Source: Magnaporthiopsis rhizophila (Eukaryota > Ascomycota > Sordariomycetes > Magnaporthales > Magnaporthaceae). From it: 64,000 nt of DNA. Below the pieces are notes generated by a model. That model searched no databases and was not told the DNA's origin. It saw only the letters and a program-made list of their open reading frames with translations. Below are positions 22,562-33,671 of the stretch, piece by piece. The stretch covers positions 182,398-246,397 of the forward strand of contig PYSS01000053.1 in NCBI GenBank assembly GCA_003049465.1, read 5' to 3'. Each line of letters begins with the position of its first letter. The first letter of the stretch is position 1. Made by a program: the position numbers and the translations under genes.

Positions 22562-24062
22562 GATGAGAAGTGTCGAGGGCGAGACTTTTTGTGCTGGATT
22601 TTGAGATTCTATTCAGTGCTGTGAAGATGCTTGGATGTGGTAAGATGGAGACTTGGTTTGAGAAGCCGAACGCCTAGGAGATATATGTCTATTTTATACA
22701 CAAGAAGGCCTCGGCCTGCTACGGCTACGGACTGTTGTACGGCCAAGGCTCGCTGGCCCCTCGAGGACAATTACGAAACGGCGGAGTTCAAGACTCTCCG
22801 GCTCGGTCACACACACGCTAGTCCGGCGATCGATTGTCCGCGTCAACATACAGGCGGTGTATCCAGGGCTAGGTAGTCTCCCTCCTGGAAGCCCCGAGAC
22901 ATGCATCTAGGTCGGACCGACTGGAGGCTTGGGGAACGGTTGCCACAACAGAGATACTCAGCCTGGCCAATGCTCGGAAAGTTGAAGGATTGAGCTTGGA
23001 TGCTGTTGTCACTGGTTGTAGTTGCCTATCGCTGCCGCCCGTAGAGAACTAGCCTCACTTTTGTGGCGCCGGGAACTTGGGTCTCAGGCCGCAAAGACGG
23101 GCCAGGATCGCAACGATCGAGCAAGAGATCCTTCTCGTACAAGGCCTGGCATCGGGGCATGTGCTAACAGTAATTAATCCCGATGCAGACCGCCTTGCTG
23201 CGCCCAGGTATGACAGGGAGGCGGGGTCTGCGGTGGAGGGAGAGGCAAGAGCGAAAGGAGGCAGATGGGACATTACCTCTCTAAGGGACAGAAGCAACGC
23301 GCATTCGCCCGTCCGAGACGCTAAAGCGGCCGTGGCACTTGGCTTACAGACTGGCGTACCGGAGTGGAGCGGTCGACGACCAGTCCCCCGCGCGCCCTCC
23401 GGCCGAGCGGGAGGACCCGAGTCTCGGCCTACTGTACTCGCAGCTGTGAACTGTACCCCCGCAGCTTGTGGCGACGCCCCTGGCGTGTCGATGGTATTGT
23501 CGCGTGCAGCGCCCACGTGCGTCACAAGCGCCGGGTCGCCTGCAGACCGCGTACGCACGGCGAGAATGGAACCGGCGCCACGTTTCTGCACGGCCCAGTG
23601 GCGCGTGCAAGATGGAGCGGATGATTGGTGGACGCTATAACGTCCAACAGCAGCCACAGAGAAAGTTGCTGGCTGGTCAAAGTGGTCTGGTGAACAGAAG
23701 CTGGCCGCCTGACGTAGCTCCAGAAATGCCAGTTTTTTGTCCCCAAGCTTCTGTCCAACGAGGGTAATGTGTTATGTCTCTCACCAACATTTAATCGTTT
23801 GGGGCACAAGGTAGGTGGGTTATGTGGCATTAATAACCTAGATAGATACCCATCTAGGCGGGTAGGCAGGTACGTATTTGTCTTGCGGGCGAACCGCACC
23901 ATCATGCATCATCATTTACCGTGCTTCACCACTCGAGCTTTGGACCCCGGCGGCCCTTCGAGACTACCGACCTTTCGGCGAGCCAGGAAGAATCGAGAGC
24001 AAAGCTCCCCCTGAGGGCCGCGCGAGACGATTCCTCCCCATGGAGGTCCCAGAACCCACCCC
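22562..24062. other. intergenic region, no supported gene
   Basis: Promoter side of the lectin-like gene and 3-prime flank of the secreted-protein gene. The section 23055-23657 is open on both strands for about 190-200 codons, but neither frame shows a recognised motif or an evident splice structure. I treat it as GC-rich non-coding DNA, with doubt. Confidence 0.4.
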
Positions 24063-24626
24063 TTACTCGCACTCGATCCACTGGTCCTTAAACGTGATCT
24101 CGCCGGGCCACATTTCGCAGAGCTTCACGGGCCTGCAGGTCGCCTTGTCCCAGCCGTGCTGTCCATATTCTTGTTTGCAATAGGCGTCGGTAATGGTCTT
24201 GGTCATGTCCGCAGCCGAGGGCGTGTGCGGGTAGCACTGGAGAGGGGAAGACGCGGGTGTCAGTCGAAGAAGAAACTGAAGGGCACCGATATCGCCCTTC
24301 ATTTGGAGCGTGTCCTTGAACAGATGCGCGACTTACCAGGCCGCCAGGAAGGTCCCTGGTCACCCAGCCACCGCTCTTGGTGCAGATGTCGCCGGCTACA
24401 TAGACACCCGCCTTGTTGACGCAGGCGCAGGCCACGCTGTCCTTGACAAAGTTCCTAGCGGCCGGGGGCAAATCCCGGGGCGTGTTAGCGTGTCCGTGGC
24501 TTCTCATGGACGGACAAGGCCGAGCGAAACGAGGGCAACGATAGGGGGGGTTTGCACATACGGCGGGTTGGAGGGAGCGGCAACAGCGACGGTGGCCAGG
24601 GCCAGAACAGCAGCGAAGAACTTCAT
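24063..24626 (-). CDS. small secreted cysteine-rich protein (118 aa, 8 Cys)
   Basis: Exons 24626-24562, 24454-24337 and 24236-24063. The N-terminus MKFFAAVLALATVAVAAP is a clear signal peptide. The mature part of about 100 residues has eight cysteines, in segments VACACVNKAG, ICTKSGGW, GGLCYPHTP, AYCKQEYG, ATCRPVKLCEMW and the end WIECE, so four disulfides are possible. No enzyme or CFEM motif is seen. Introns use GTATGT and GTAAGT donors and GCTAG and CCAG acceptors, and both joints are in frame. Size, secretion and cysteine content are those of effector-like or antimicrobial-like proteins, but no function can be assigned. Its neighbour is the damaged lectin-like gene on the same strand. Confidence 0.88.
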
Positions 24627-26383
24627 TTTGGCGGTTGGTGATCGTTGTGATCTGGTTGAGGGAGTAAAAAGCGAATGTGATTTGATGAGCCGAGAGGAGT
24701 CGGAGCTGTGGTGGTGATGGTGGGTGAGGAAGGAAGGAAATCAGAGGGAAGGCTTGAGGGGACGAAAAGGATTCTTATATACTGCGAACAACCAATGGAC
24801 CGATGCATCACACACGCAAAGTCTTTGCTCACATGTCCCCTGTGCCCCAAGTCAACCTCGACGAGCATGAAAATTCATTTCCTGTCGTTTACCGCCGATC
24901 CCCAGTTTCCATGCGGGCATGCCGTCCATGCTGGATGCTTTGTTGTGTCTGGGATGTAACCCTTTCCACATATAGGTATGCTGGGCAAACGCCGGCGTAG
25001 CATTTGATATCCATTGCGGCTGCAGGTTGGTGTTGACCGCAAGCACATGGCTGGTTCATTAAGATCCTGATAGTAATATTTGGCACCATGTCTCCTGCCT
25101 TACGGATGCCCGGATCAGGCTCGGGGAGGGGACTCCCCACCGACCACGGCCTGTGACGCAACCTGTCCGATTGCCGCCTGCGGAGACGCCTTGCCGACCT
25201 GCCTACCTAGGCACCCATTCCCGAGACGGGATGGCCGGATGGGGTGTCCCTGGACCGCTGTCGATCTCGCCAGAAAAAGGGGCGACCCAAAGAGGAATCA
25301 AAGATATTGTAAACATGGACGCAAGACTATCCACGCATTTGTCATGGCCCCTTCGCCAGTAAAATCCGGCTCCCCATCCCCATAAATTCAGGGGTCCATC
25401 CACACCGCATTATATGATTGATGCCATGCTCATCCGATCCGATCGAGCTCCCCCTTGTTTTTTGTTTGCCCCAACCGACGGAAAACAGGCGTTGAGCCCA
25501 GCCAACTCCCTGCTCCCCGACATTGGGCCGAAAAATTAGCACGAACTCCTGACGGGAGAACGCATGACACCCCGCCTTTCTGGCAGCCCGCCCGCATAAA
25601 AAATGTGATGTTTGGCAGCACCTAGTCCTACACCTGTCTCCTTCTAGAAGTGCACAACGCAACGATTTCAATCAATCATACCTCAAACAAACAGCATATT
25701 ATACAAAAAAAGAAGTGTTTATTTAAATCCTAATTGAGGCTTTTCTAACTACTTCTTATCGTTTCTCCTTTGAGTTGGCTGCAACTACATTGGTGAAGCG
25801 AACAATTAAGCGTCTTAGTTTTTATGTGGTCGGGGCGTTTGGACAAACAAGGCAGGAAGGAGCACAGGAGATTGATCCCCACCCCGTATCCCGCCATTCC
25901 CGCAGGCGGGGATATCGATCTGGTCCGCCGCAACCACCCGATGATAGGCCGGGCCAAGCAAGCCCTGGCGATCGACTTTATTTCCGGAGGACGCATGTGA
26001 ACGAGTCCATTCCCGTCGGGTGCTCGGTCAACATATTTCCTGATTGTAAGGTTGCTCGAGTGGGGTCAAGGCTTCTCCTCTTCCAAACGGTCCTTTTGTA
26101 CCTCACGATGTGCATTATCAACGGCCACGAGAACACGATATGGCAGCGCTCATAGTCGACCGACTTTGGCTTTGAGCGCGGCTATACCTGTTGATAGGTG
26201 GGCAAGGGGTGCGCGTCGCGTCGCATTGCATTACAGGGTGCCAACCCCGCCGGTTCCTTTGCATCAAGGAGGCCTCTACACCGTTGGCTACTTCGAATCC
26301 GGCCTCTGAGACCCCACCACTAACTGCATACCATCTCGGTGCCTCCATTCCTTCCATGCCATTTCACCAAACTTCGAGCGTCT
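24627..26383. other. intergenic region, no supported gene
   Basis: Promoter of the secreted-protein gene and 3-prime flank of the 646-aa gene. Short overlapping open frames only. A palindrome-like GCCTACCTAGGCACC occurs at 25201-25215. Confidence 0.5.
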
Positions 26384-28324
26384 CTAACACATGGTAACGC
26401 TCTGCGGTATAGTGGCGTCGTACATGGCCACGTCCGTGATCCATCTCTTCTCGATCCAGTAGTACGTGATGAACACGTCCGACAGCGCCGCCAGCACCTG
26501 CGCCCCGGTGTACTCGCCGTCCGCGACGAGCGGGGTGCGGTACCTGCTGGTCGTCGCCGTCGTCGTCATCGTCGCGTCCCCAAGGGCAGCCATGCCCGGC
26601 AGGGAGGCGCAGTCCAGCCAGCCGTCGCTGCACTTGACTTTGGCGGTGAGGTATGGGCCGAGGGCGTCGGCGTCGGCCGAGCTCAGAGACTCGCGGATGT
26701 CGCGCGACAGGTCCGGGCAGCAGATGAAGGCCCAGACCATGTCCCTCCCGTCGGGGCCCTGGGCGGGGGTGATGATGCTCTTGAGCGCGTTGGACACCTT
26801 GGCGAGGAGCCGCATGTCGTCCACCGAAAAGACGGCGCGGCCCGTCTTGCGCGTGCGTTGCAGCTCGTTGCAGAGCCACATGGCGTGGCGCAGGCGGTCC
26901 TCGTCTGGCTGCGGGCGGCGCGTCCCCGGCGCCGTCGACGTTTCGTACACGGCGGGGTAGATGCGCATGAGCTTGTTGGACTGTTCCTCAATGTGCCGGT
27001 AGGCGTTGCGGATGTCGGCGGACAAGATGAAGGTTGGTGCGAAGTAGAACCCGTCCGGCTTCACGAGGAGCAGCGCGTCCTTCATCAGCCTGAAGAGCGT
27101 TTCGTCCATGTACAATTCGCCGAGGTTGTGGGGATACTTGACCAGGTCGACGTCCTCCTTGTCGACGAACTTGCGGTCGTATTCCTGGCAGTTCTCCGTG
27201 CTCAGTCCACGGCTGTGCGCCAACTCTCCGTTTATCGCGACGGACAGCAGCCCGGGACACGGCCGAAAGACCTCCATATTGTTCTCGTTGGTGTCCAGCT
27301 TTCCGCGCAAGAGGGCCTCGAACGATTCCGGCATCTCGTGCTCGTCGGCGCGCCGGGCCTGGCCGGGCCCGTCGCGTTCGGCGTCGCGCTGCAGGGCCCT
27401 GGGGCGATCTTTCTTCTTCCCGAAGAGCTTGAGCATGATCTCCTCGTTCGAGAGGCTTTGGGAGGTCAGGTCCCGGAGCAGCTCCTCCGGACGCAGCTCA
27501 TGGGCGTCCGTTGGATCCTCCTGGTCCCGTGGGCCCTCGTGCCTGTTGGTGCCGCCAAGGTAGAGGATTTTGTCGTCTGGGAGGTAAAGGCCGCCAATCG
27601 AGTTCCACAGCCGGGAGCGGAGGAAGTGATCCTCGGAGGGGACCGGGTAATCCTGCCAATAGATGTGCTGGCTGCGTAGAATCTGGTCGGGCTGCGACAT
27701 TCGCCTGCGGAACTCTGCAATGCAGCCGCTCGCACTGGCGCGGAACTGCAGCCAGCCCAGCGGGCCCGACCACTGCATAGGCAAGGGCATCGGGGACTTG
27801 AAGCTCGGCTTGTCCTCGTGGGATTGGAACCCGAGGATGGAGCATATCCCGACGAGGTCCTTGCCTATCCAAGCCATGGGAACGGCGCGGTTGACCAGCT
27901 CCGAGGCGTCCTGCATCTCGTAAAAGCCTTGGCTTTCAGGAGACAGCCCTAGCGCCTCCATAAAGTTGACCCAGCTGGCTTTGGCTTGGACGAGATTCTC
28001 CGCCTCCTCGTCGCTCGCATTCGGCTTTTCCGGGAACCCGCGTGGGAACGTGAACCGGGGCTTCCAGTTGCCCTTAACCAAGCCGGTGAGGCTGATGGCT
28101 GGTGCATAGACTCTCCTTCGAAGGCCGAGGAGCGTCGAATTGGCAACCTTGGGCTCCCAGGGCCCGACCGCTTGCCTGGAAAGGCCCAGCCGGTACAGTC
28201 TGTTTTGCGTGGCGAGCTGCATAGCTGCGATGTAGACCGTTACAAGCGTGATTATGGCGATGATGGCTGATGCAACCGATGACACGGTTTGAAGCCACGA
28301 AAATGCATCGGGAGAGTCCGCCAT
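26384..28324 (-). CDS. uncharacterised fungal protein with one N-terminal membrane segment
   Basis: Single uninterrupted frame of 646 codons. Residues about 18-38 form a hydrophobic helix (ASAIIAIITLVTVYIAAM), preceded by a short polar tail, followed by a large hydrophilic domain. It resembles a group of intronless fungal proteins that start with one transmembrane segment and continue with LGLSRQAVGPWEPKV-like sequence, but I know no function. A charged low-complexity segment lies near residues 300-345 (GKKKDRPRALQRDAERDG). A second conserved-looking part contains LVKYPHNLGELYMDETLF and WLCNELQRTRKTGRA, and an Ala/Thr-rich insert precedes the C-terminus. The 446-codon frame on the opposite strand (26339-27679) is a GC-wobble shadow. 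No signal of transfer is obvious. Confidence 0.8.
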   Translation of the reverse strand: MADSPDAFSWLQTVSSVASAIIAIITLVTVYIAAMQLATQNRLYRLGLSRQAVGPWEPKVANSTLLGLRRRVYAPAISLTGLVKGNWKPRFTFPRGFPEKPNASDEEAENLVQAKASWVNFMEALGLSPESQGFYEMQDASELVNRAVPMAWIGKDLVGICSILGFQSHEDKPSFKSPMPLPMQWSGPLGWLQFRASASGCIAEFRRRMSQPDQILRSQHIYWQDYPVPSEDHFLRSRLWNSIGGLYLPDDKILYLGGTNRHEGPRDQEDPTDAHELRPEELLRDLTSQSLSNEEIMLKLFGKKKDRPRALQRDAERDGPGQARRADEHEMPESFEALLRGKLDTNENNMEVFRPCPGLLSVAINGELAHSRGLSTENCQEYDRKFVDKEDVDLVKYPHNLGELYMDETLFRLMKDALLLVKPDGFYFAPTFILSADIRNAYRHIEEQSNKLMRIYPAVYETSTAPGTRRPQPDEDRLRHAMWLCNELQRTRKTGRAVFSVDDMRLLAKVSNALKSIITPAQGPDGRDMVWAFICCPDLSRDIRESLSSADADALGPYLTAKVKCSDGWLDCASLPGMAALGDATMTTTATTSRYRTPLVADGEYTGAQVLAALSDVFITYYWIEKRWITDVAMYDATIPQSVTMC

Positions 28325-29405
28325 TGCGCATAGGCCAGTGGGTACTGTGCTCAGGGGAGGTACATGGGCATGTATCTGAGAATTCTAAGAAGGGTAAACT
28401 CAAATATGCTTGAGAAGACAATTGTGGGCAGAAGACTGGCGGAGGTCTAGAGGGAGTTAGGGGTGGCAGTTGAAGAAACGGCTCTGACAAGGAGGGACAG
28501 GAGCCAGTGTAGAAAGGGATGGACGAGGTCCCCTTATACCATGGTGCCTCATCAAGCCAAAAGGGAGGCTGAAGGTCGCGAACCATCGAGAGGCAGCCGT
28601 GCTGCCTCTCAGGCGCGCAGGCTGTGATGCTGCACACTGCGAAATCGTTCTGGGGTGCGTTGGGCACGCCCAGTCGGGCAGAAGTTTGCCACATCCAACC
28701 TCAACAAAAAATTTCGTGACTCCTAGGTGACTGCGGATAAGTGAGGCTGGAATGTTTCCCTGGACCTTGCCGGCGACGCCCAGTGTCTGCCTGACTGCCC
28801 GCGTTTACGATGATGGTGTATGACTGGAGGCCTGGAGGCCTCGTGAGGGGCCTTGGCACAGGCAATCAATCCATGTTGTGTGGTTGGCCAGGAAGTTTCC
28901 AACTCTTCAGCCCCTCTGCACGCCTCATGCAGCGGCTCGCTGTGGGGAGCTGAAAACGGTTGGGTTTGTGAAAACTACGCGACATCGCCTCAAAAGTCGA
29001 AGGAGATTGGGCATCGAAAACTGCACTTCTTTGTCAGCGCCAATCCTCAGACTTTTTCTATAGTGACGAATCCTCTCCAACCTGCGTTAGGCCCAAGGTT
29101 GCCTCGCGCTCTGCTGTGTGCGAACTGGGGCCGCCTTGTTGCGGCAGTCGCAGAGCCCCAGACATGTGTAAAAAGCCTAGAGCGAGGGGTTGCGTCATAC
29201 GTTATCTTGTATCAACGGTATATGATTGGACTTTTTACACGCTCTAAGGACCCTCCGTCCAGGTCAATATCAGAATATCAAAAGGATCTAGCCGACACCA
29301 AGGCCCGCTTCAGTGGCCGACCCTCACATCGAGACAAATTCTGCCTTTTTCTCGTCAACTGTCTTGATAGAACATCCAAGCTTTCCAAGCCCTTCTCTGT
29401 TCCTC
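28325..29405. other. divergent intergenic region
   Basis: Shared upstream region of the minus-strand 646-aa gene and the plus-strand AAA+ gene; both promoters must lie here. Open frames inside are short and without motifs. The ATG at 29406 is preceded by in-frame sequence that lacks another ATG close by. Confidence 0.5.
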
Positions 29406-32400
29406 ATGTCTCAAGCCCAGATCGAGATGGACCTCCTTCACCCAGCCGTCGTAGCAGCCCCAAACGACGCGACCCCTGGAGGATCGAGGCCGACAACTCC
29501 CGGCAGCGCCATTTCGACAGGGCCTACCAGCGTCTCTTCTTCCCCGTGCCCTGACCAAGATGAGAAACAGACCCAGACACGGCCCTCATCCAAGCAATCC
29601 CATCATATCGACCCTGCCTCTTCGGAGCTGGACCAAGCCCCAGCTGTTCACCAGCCAGTCGCCAGGCCGCCTGTCACGACTCCTCAGATCTTGCTCTCAC
29701 AAGACTCTGCCGCTGAGCCCGCAGACATCCCCGACTCAGGATCAGAGCCAGTCGGACAGGCCTCCGCGGACAATTCCGGCACTCCTGAGACCTCGGCGGC
29801 CGCTGACCTTCCGCAACCTGCATCTCCTTTGGTGACCCACTCGGAGCCGGACCTAGTGGATCCAGACTCGGTTCCTCTGCCGGCGTCCCGCGAGACTACC
29901 CCTGGCATCGAAGACGATGCCCGATCACCAACAGCAACCCTTGACCTAGCCACCACGCACTCTTCATCGAGCTCCCCGAATGCCGTCCCCTCGGACGGCG
30001 CTCCTCCCCTGCCTGGCCCGAAGGACTCGGAACCTTCCAATGAAGCACCAGTCCAGGTTGAGCCGGCTCCTGTGCCGTCACCTAGCCGCCCAGCCTCCCC
30101 CGCCCTTCCGGTGCTCCAATCATCTCGCACCAGCCGGGCTCCGACTCCTGCCCCGTCTCCCCCGAAGACCCCTGAGCCGGTTTATCCTCCCTTCAACAAC
30201 CCGTTTGAGCACAAGCCACCAGAGGCCGCCGCAGAATGGGAGCGCAGGAAGCAGGAGCACGGCGAGACCAGCGATGTCATTGATGAGTTGATGCTTCTCG
30301 AAGGACTCGAAGATGTCAAGAACCAATTCTTGGACATCAAGTCCAAGGTTGATCTATGCAATGAACAGGGACGAGATCTCACGCACGAGAGGTTCCATAT
30401 TGTTTTTCAGGGCAATCCTGGAACAGGCACGTACTCTCCTCTCGGGTTACAACCTCTTCCTGGTGAATCTTGCTAATACGCGTGCCTGCAAATAGGGAAA
30501 ACCACAGTCGCCCGCCTGTACGGCAGATTCCTGTCCTCGGTCGGCGTCGTCGGATCCGACTATATAAAGGAGACCTCAGGTGCCAAGCTTTGCACAAAGG
30601 GCTCAGGGGGTACCATGAGGATGTTTAGGAGGATGCTGGGAAGACAAGACGGAGGGACGCTCTTCGTGGACGAGGCATACCAGCTGACAGCGCCATACAT
30701 GGAGGGCGTGGGGCGGTCGATTCTCGATCTCATCCTCACGACCATGGAGAACAACATCGGCAAGCTCGCCGTCGTCTTTGTCGGCTACAAGGACGAGATG
30801 GAGTCGCTCTACGAGCACAATCCGGGCCTGTCCAGCCGCATCCCGCACTGCATGAACTTTGCCGACTTCAGCGACGCCGAGCTCTGCAAGATCCTCGTCG
30901 ACAACATCAACAGGCAGTACAAGGGCAAGATGAAGGTCGAGGACGGCATGGACGGGCTGTACATGCGCATCGCCATCCGCCGCCTCAGCCAGGCCCGTGG
31001 GAGCCGCGGTTTTGGCAACGCCCGAGAAGTCAACAACCTGCTCGCCAAGATTGCCAATCGCCAGGCGCGGCGCATCGCCAAAGAGAAACGGGAAGGCAAG
31101 CGGCCAGACCCTCTGCTGTTCTCCAAGGAGGACATGATCGGCTTCGAGCCGTCGATGGCGGCAGCGCAGAGCCCGGCATCAACTGAGCTGCAGAAGCTCA
31201 TCGGGCTCGAGTCGGTGAAGAAGAGCGTGCAGAGCATGATCCGAATGACGCAGCTCAATTATCACCGTGAACTGAACGAGCAGAAGCCCCTTCAGTTCTC
31301 CCTGAACCAACTCTTCGTTGGCGCGCCGGGAACAGGGAAAACTACCGTCGCCAAATTGTATGGTCGAATTCTCGCTGACATTGGGCTCTTGAGTCGAGGT
31401 GACGGTATGGCTACCTGCTTATACTTACTTTTGTTTCGTCCGAAACCACTGCTAACTCTCTTTTCTCCTGCAGTCGTGCTCAAAACCCCAGCCGATTTCA
31501 TCGGCGAGTGCCTGGGCAAGTCCGAGGCCAAGACAAAAAAGATCCTCGAGGCGACCGTCGGCAAGGTCTTGGTTATCGATGAGGCCTACATGCTCGACGC
31601 AGGCGATGCCAGTAAAGAACAGGACAAGTTCAAGACCGGAGTCATAGACACGCTGGTCGCCATGATCCAAGGCGTTCCCGGGGAGGACCGCTGCATCATT
31701 CTCGTGGGGTACGAGGACAGGATGAACACAATGTTCCAGAACGTCAATCCGGGACTGTCGCGGCGATTTCCCATCACCACGCCTTTCCGCTTCGAGAACT
31801 TCGACCTGCGTCAGCTCCAGCAGATAATGCAGAAGAAGATGGGCGAGCAGGACATCGAGGCTACGGCACCGGCGCTCGAGACGGCCTCGGATGTCCTGGA
31901 GCGAGCTCTGATGCGCCCGAACTTTACCAATGCCGGAGAGGTCGACGCCGTGCTCTCCATCGCCAAGAGGCACTACGAGATGCGACAGTCGGCCAAGCCC
32001 GTGGCCGAGCAAGCCTTTGACGGCAAGCTCGAGCCCCAGGACTTCGATAAGGACCATGACAGGGGCACCCGCGACGGCGTCGACAGTCGCCAGGAGCTGC
32101 GGGGCCGAGTGCACGACAGCATCATCGAGAAGCTGGCCGGCTACCAGGCTCGCTCCCTCGGTGCTAGGAGGCAGGGCCTCAAGCCGAGGGAACACGTTCC
32201 GACGAACTTTGTGTTCAAGGGGTTCCCAGGTACGTTCTATCCGTCCGTCCTCGTGATTCGAGCCCCAGGCGCTCTGTGTTTATGCACGATTTGGGATACC
32301 ACAAGCTGACAATCACCCTACCGCAAACGCTCAGGCACTGGAAAAACCGTCACAGCACAGCACATGGGCAAGATCTTTTACGACATGGGCTTCCTGGCCA

Positions 32401-33671
32401 CGCCAGAAGTCATCGAAGTCTCGGCCACGGACATGCTGGGCCAGTATGTTGGCCAGACGTGCCCGAAGACCCGGAAGGTGCTCGACAAGGCCATCGGCAA
32501 GGTCTTGTTCATCGACGAGGCCTGGCGTCTGATATACGGCCAGTACGCCGCCGAGGCGGTTGACGAGATCATCCAGTTCCTCGCCAAGCCGTCGCACGCA
32601 GGAAAGATGGTGGTCATACTTGCCGGGTACAAGCAGGACATGCACTGCCTGATGAACCTGCACCCAGTGCTCTCGGGCCTCTTTCCCGAAGAGATCGTGT
32701 TCGAGAACCTGCTGCCGCAGGAGTGCATCACGCTGCTGCTTCGCGATCTGGACGAGAACCAGATCGAGGCGCAGGGCAACTTCCTACGCGACCCTTCCAA
32801 CCGCGACTACGTCAAGGTCGTCCGCCTGTTCCAGGTGCTGCAGGTCGTACCGGGCTGGGGCAACGCGCGCGACGTCAAGTACCTGGCGAAGCAGATGTTG
32901 GGGAAGTTCCTCGTGTCGTCCGGACCGGAGCGACGGCAAAACCGCGTCGTTACCGTCCAGCAGGTCCTGGAGTGCCTCCTGGAGCTCATCACCCAGCGGC
33001 GAGATCGGTGCCTGGCGCCGACCGGCGCCGCGAACCTGGCCTTGGCATCGCAGCCGCCCGCGACGTTTGCTGCGCCCCAGCAGGCGCCGCCACCACCGGC
33101 CGCCGACACGACCATCGACGTTGCGGCCGCACCCACCGTGGCCACCAACGGCCGCCGCACCCGAGCCGACGACCAGCAGCACCGTCATCATCAGGACCAC
33201 CAAGCCGCCCCTCCCCTGGGATCAGGCGACCCGGCCGACATCTGCGTCCGCACGGGCCGGGCACACGGCGCGCCCGCGGTCCGCGAGGCCGGCACGTCCG
33301 ACGCCATCTGGGCTGAGGTCCAGAAGGCCAAGAAGCAGGCGCTCCAGGCCAAGAGTCAGCGCGACGAGGAGATCAAGAAGCTCGAGCGGGAGCTCTCGGC
33401 GGCCACGGCGGCGTTGGCAAACGCCGGCGGCGGAGGCGGTCCCTCGGGCGGCGGCGGGGGCGGCGACGACCTCGACGGGCTCTGCGACGAGCTTAGCGGA
33501 AAACTGACCGCCATCCAGAAGCTGAGGCAGGACGAGGAGAGGCTGCAATCGGCGCTGCAGTTGATGGGTCGGTGCGTCAACGGCTACGCCTGGAACAAGG
33601 TGGCCGGAGGGTGGAGATGCGAGGGAGGGATGCATTTCGTGGCGGACGTGGAACTTGCGGCGGGCGCCTGA
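29406..33671 (+). CDS. triple CbxX/CfqX-type AAA+ ATPase
   Basis: Exons 29406-30426, 30496-31404, 31474-32229 and 32335-33671 give 1,340 aa. After a Pro/Ser-rich disordered N-terminus of about 275 residues come three AAA+ modules of the SpoVK/CbxX family. Walker A motifs are GNPGTGKTT, GAPGTGKTT and GFPGTGKT; Walker B motifs are GGTLFVDEAY, KVLVIDEAY and KVLFIDEAW. Arginine-finger-type segments are NPGLSSRIP and NPGLSRRFP, but the third module has LHPVLSGLFP and lacks the arginines. The C-terminus has a coiled coil (KKLERELSAATAAL), a Gly run and CVNGYAWNKVAGGWRC. Intron 1 starts with GC (ACAG|GCACGT) and interrupts the first Walker A; intron 3 interrupts the third. Intron 2 is 69 bp, in frame and free of stops, so retention would still be translatable. 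Bacterial relatives are remodelling ATPases; the fungal function is not established. Confidence 0.9.

Noticed and set aside
26339..27679. 446-codon plus-strand frame opposite the 646-aa gene
   Set aside because: It mirrors the codon wobble of a GC-rich gene on the other strand; Val/Gly/Ala-rich composition, no motif and no splice signals.
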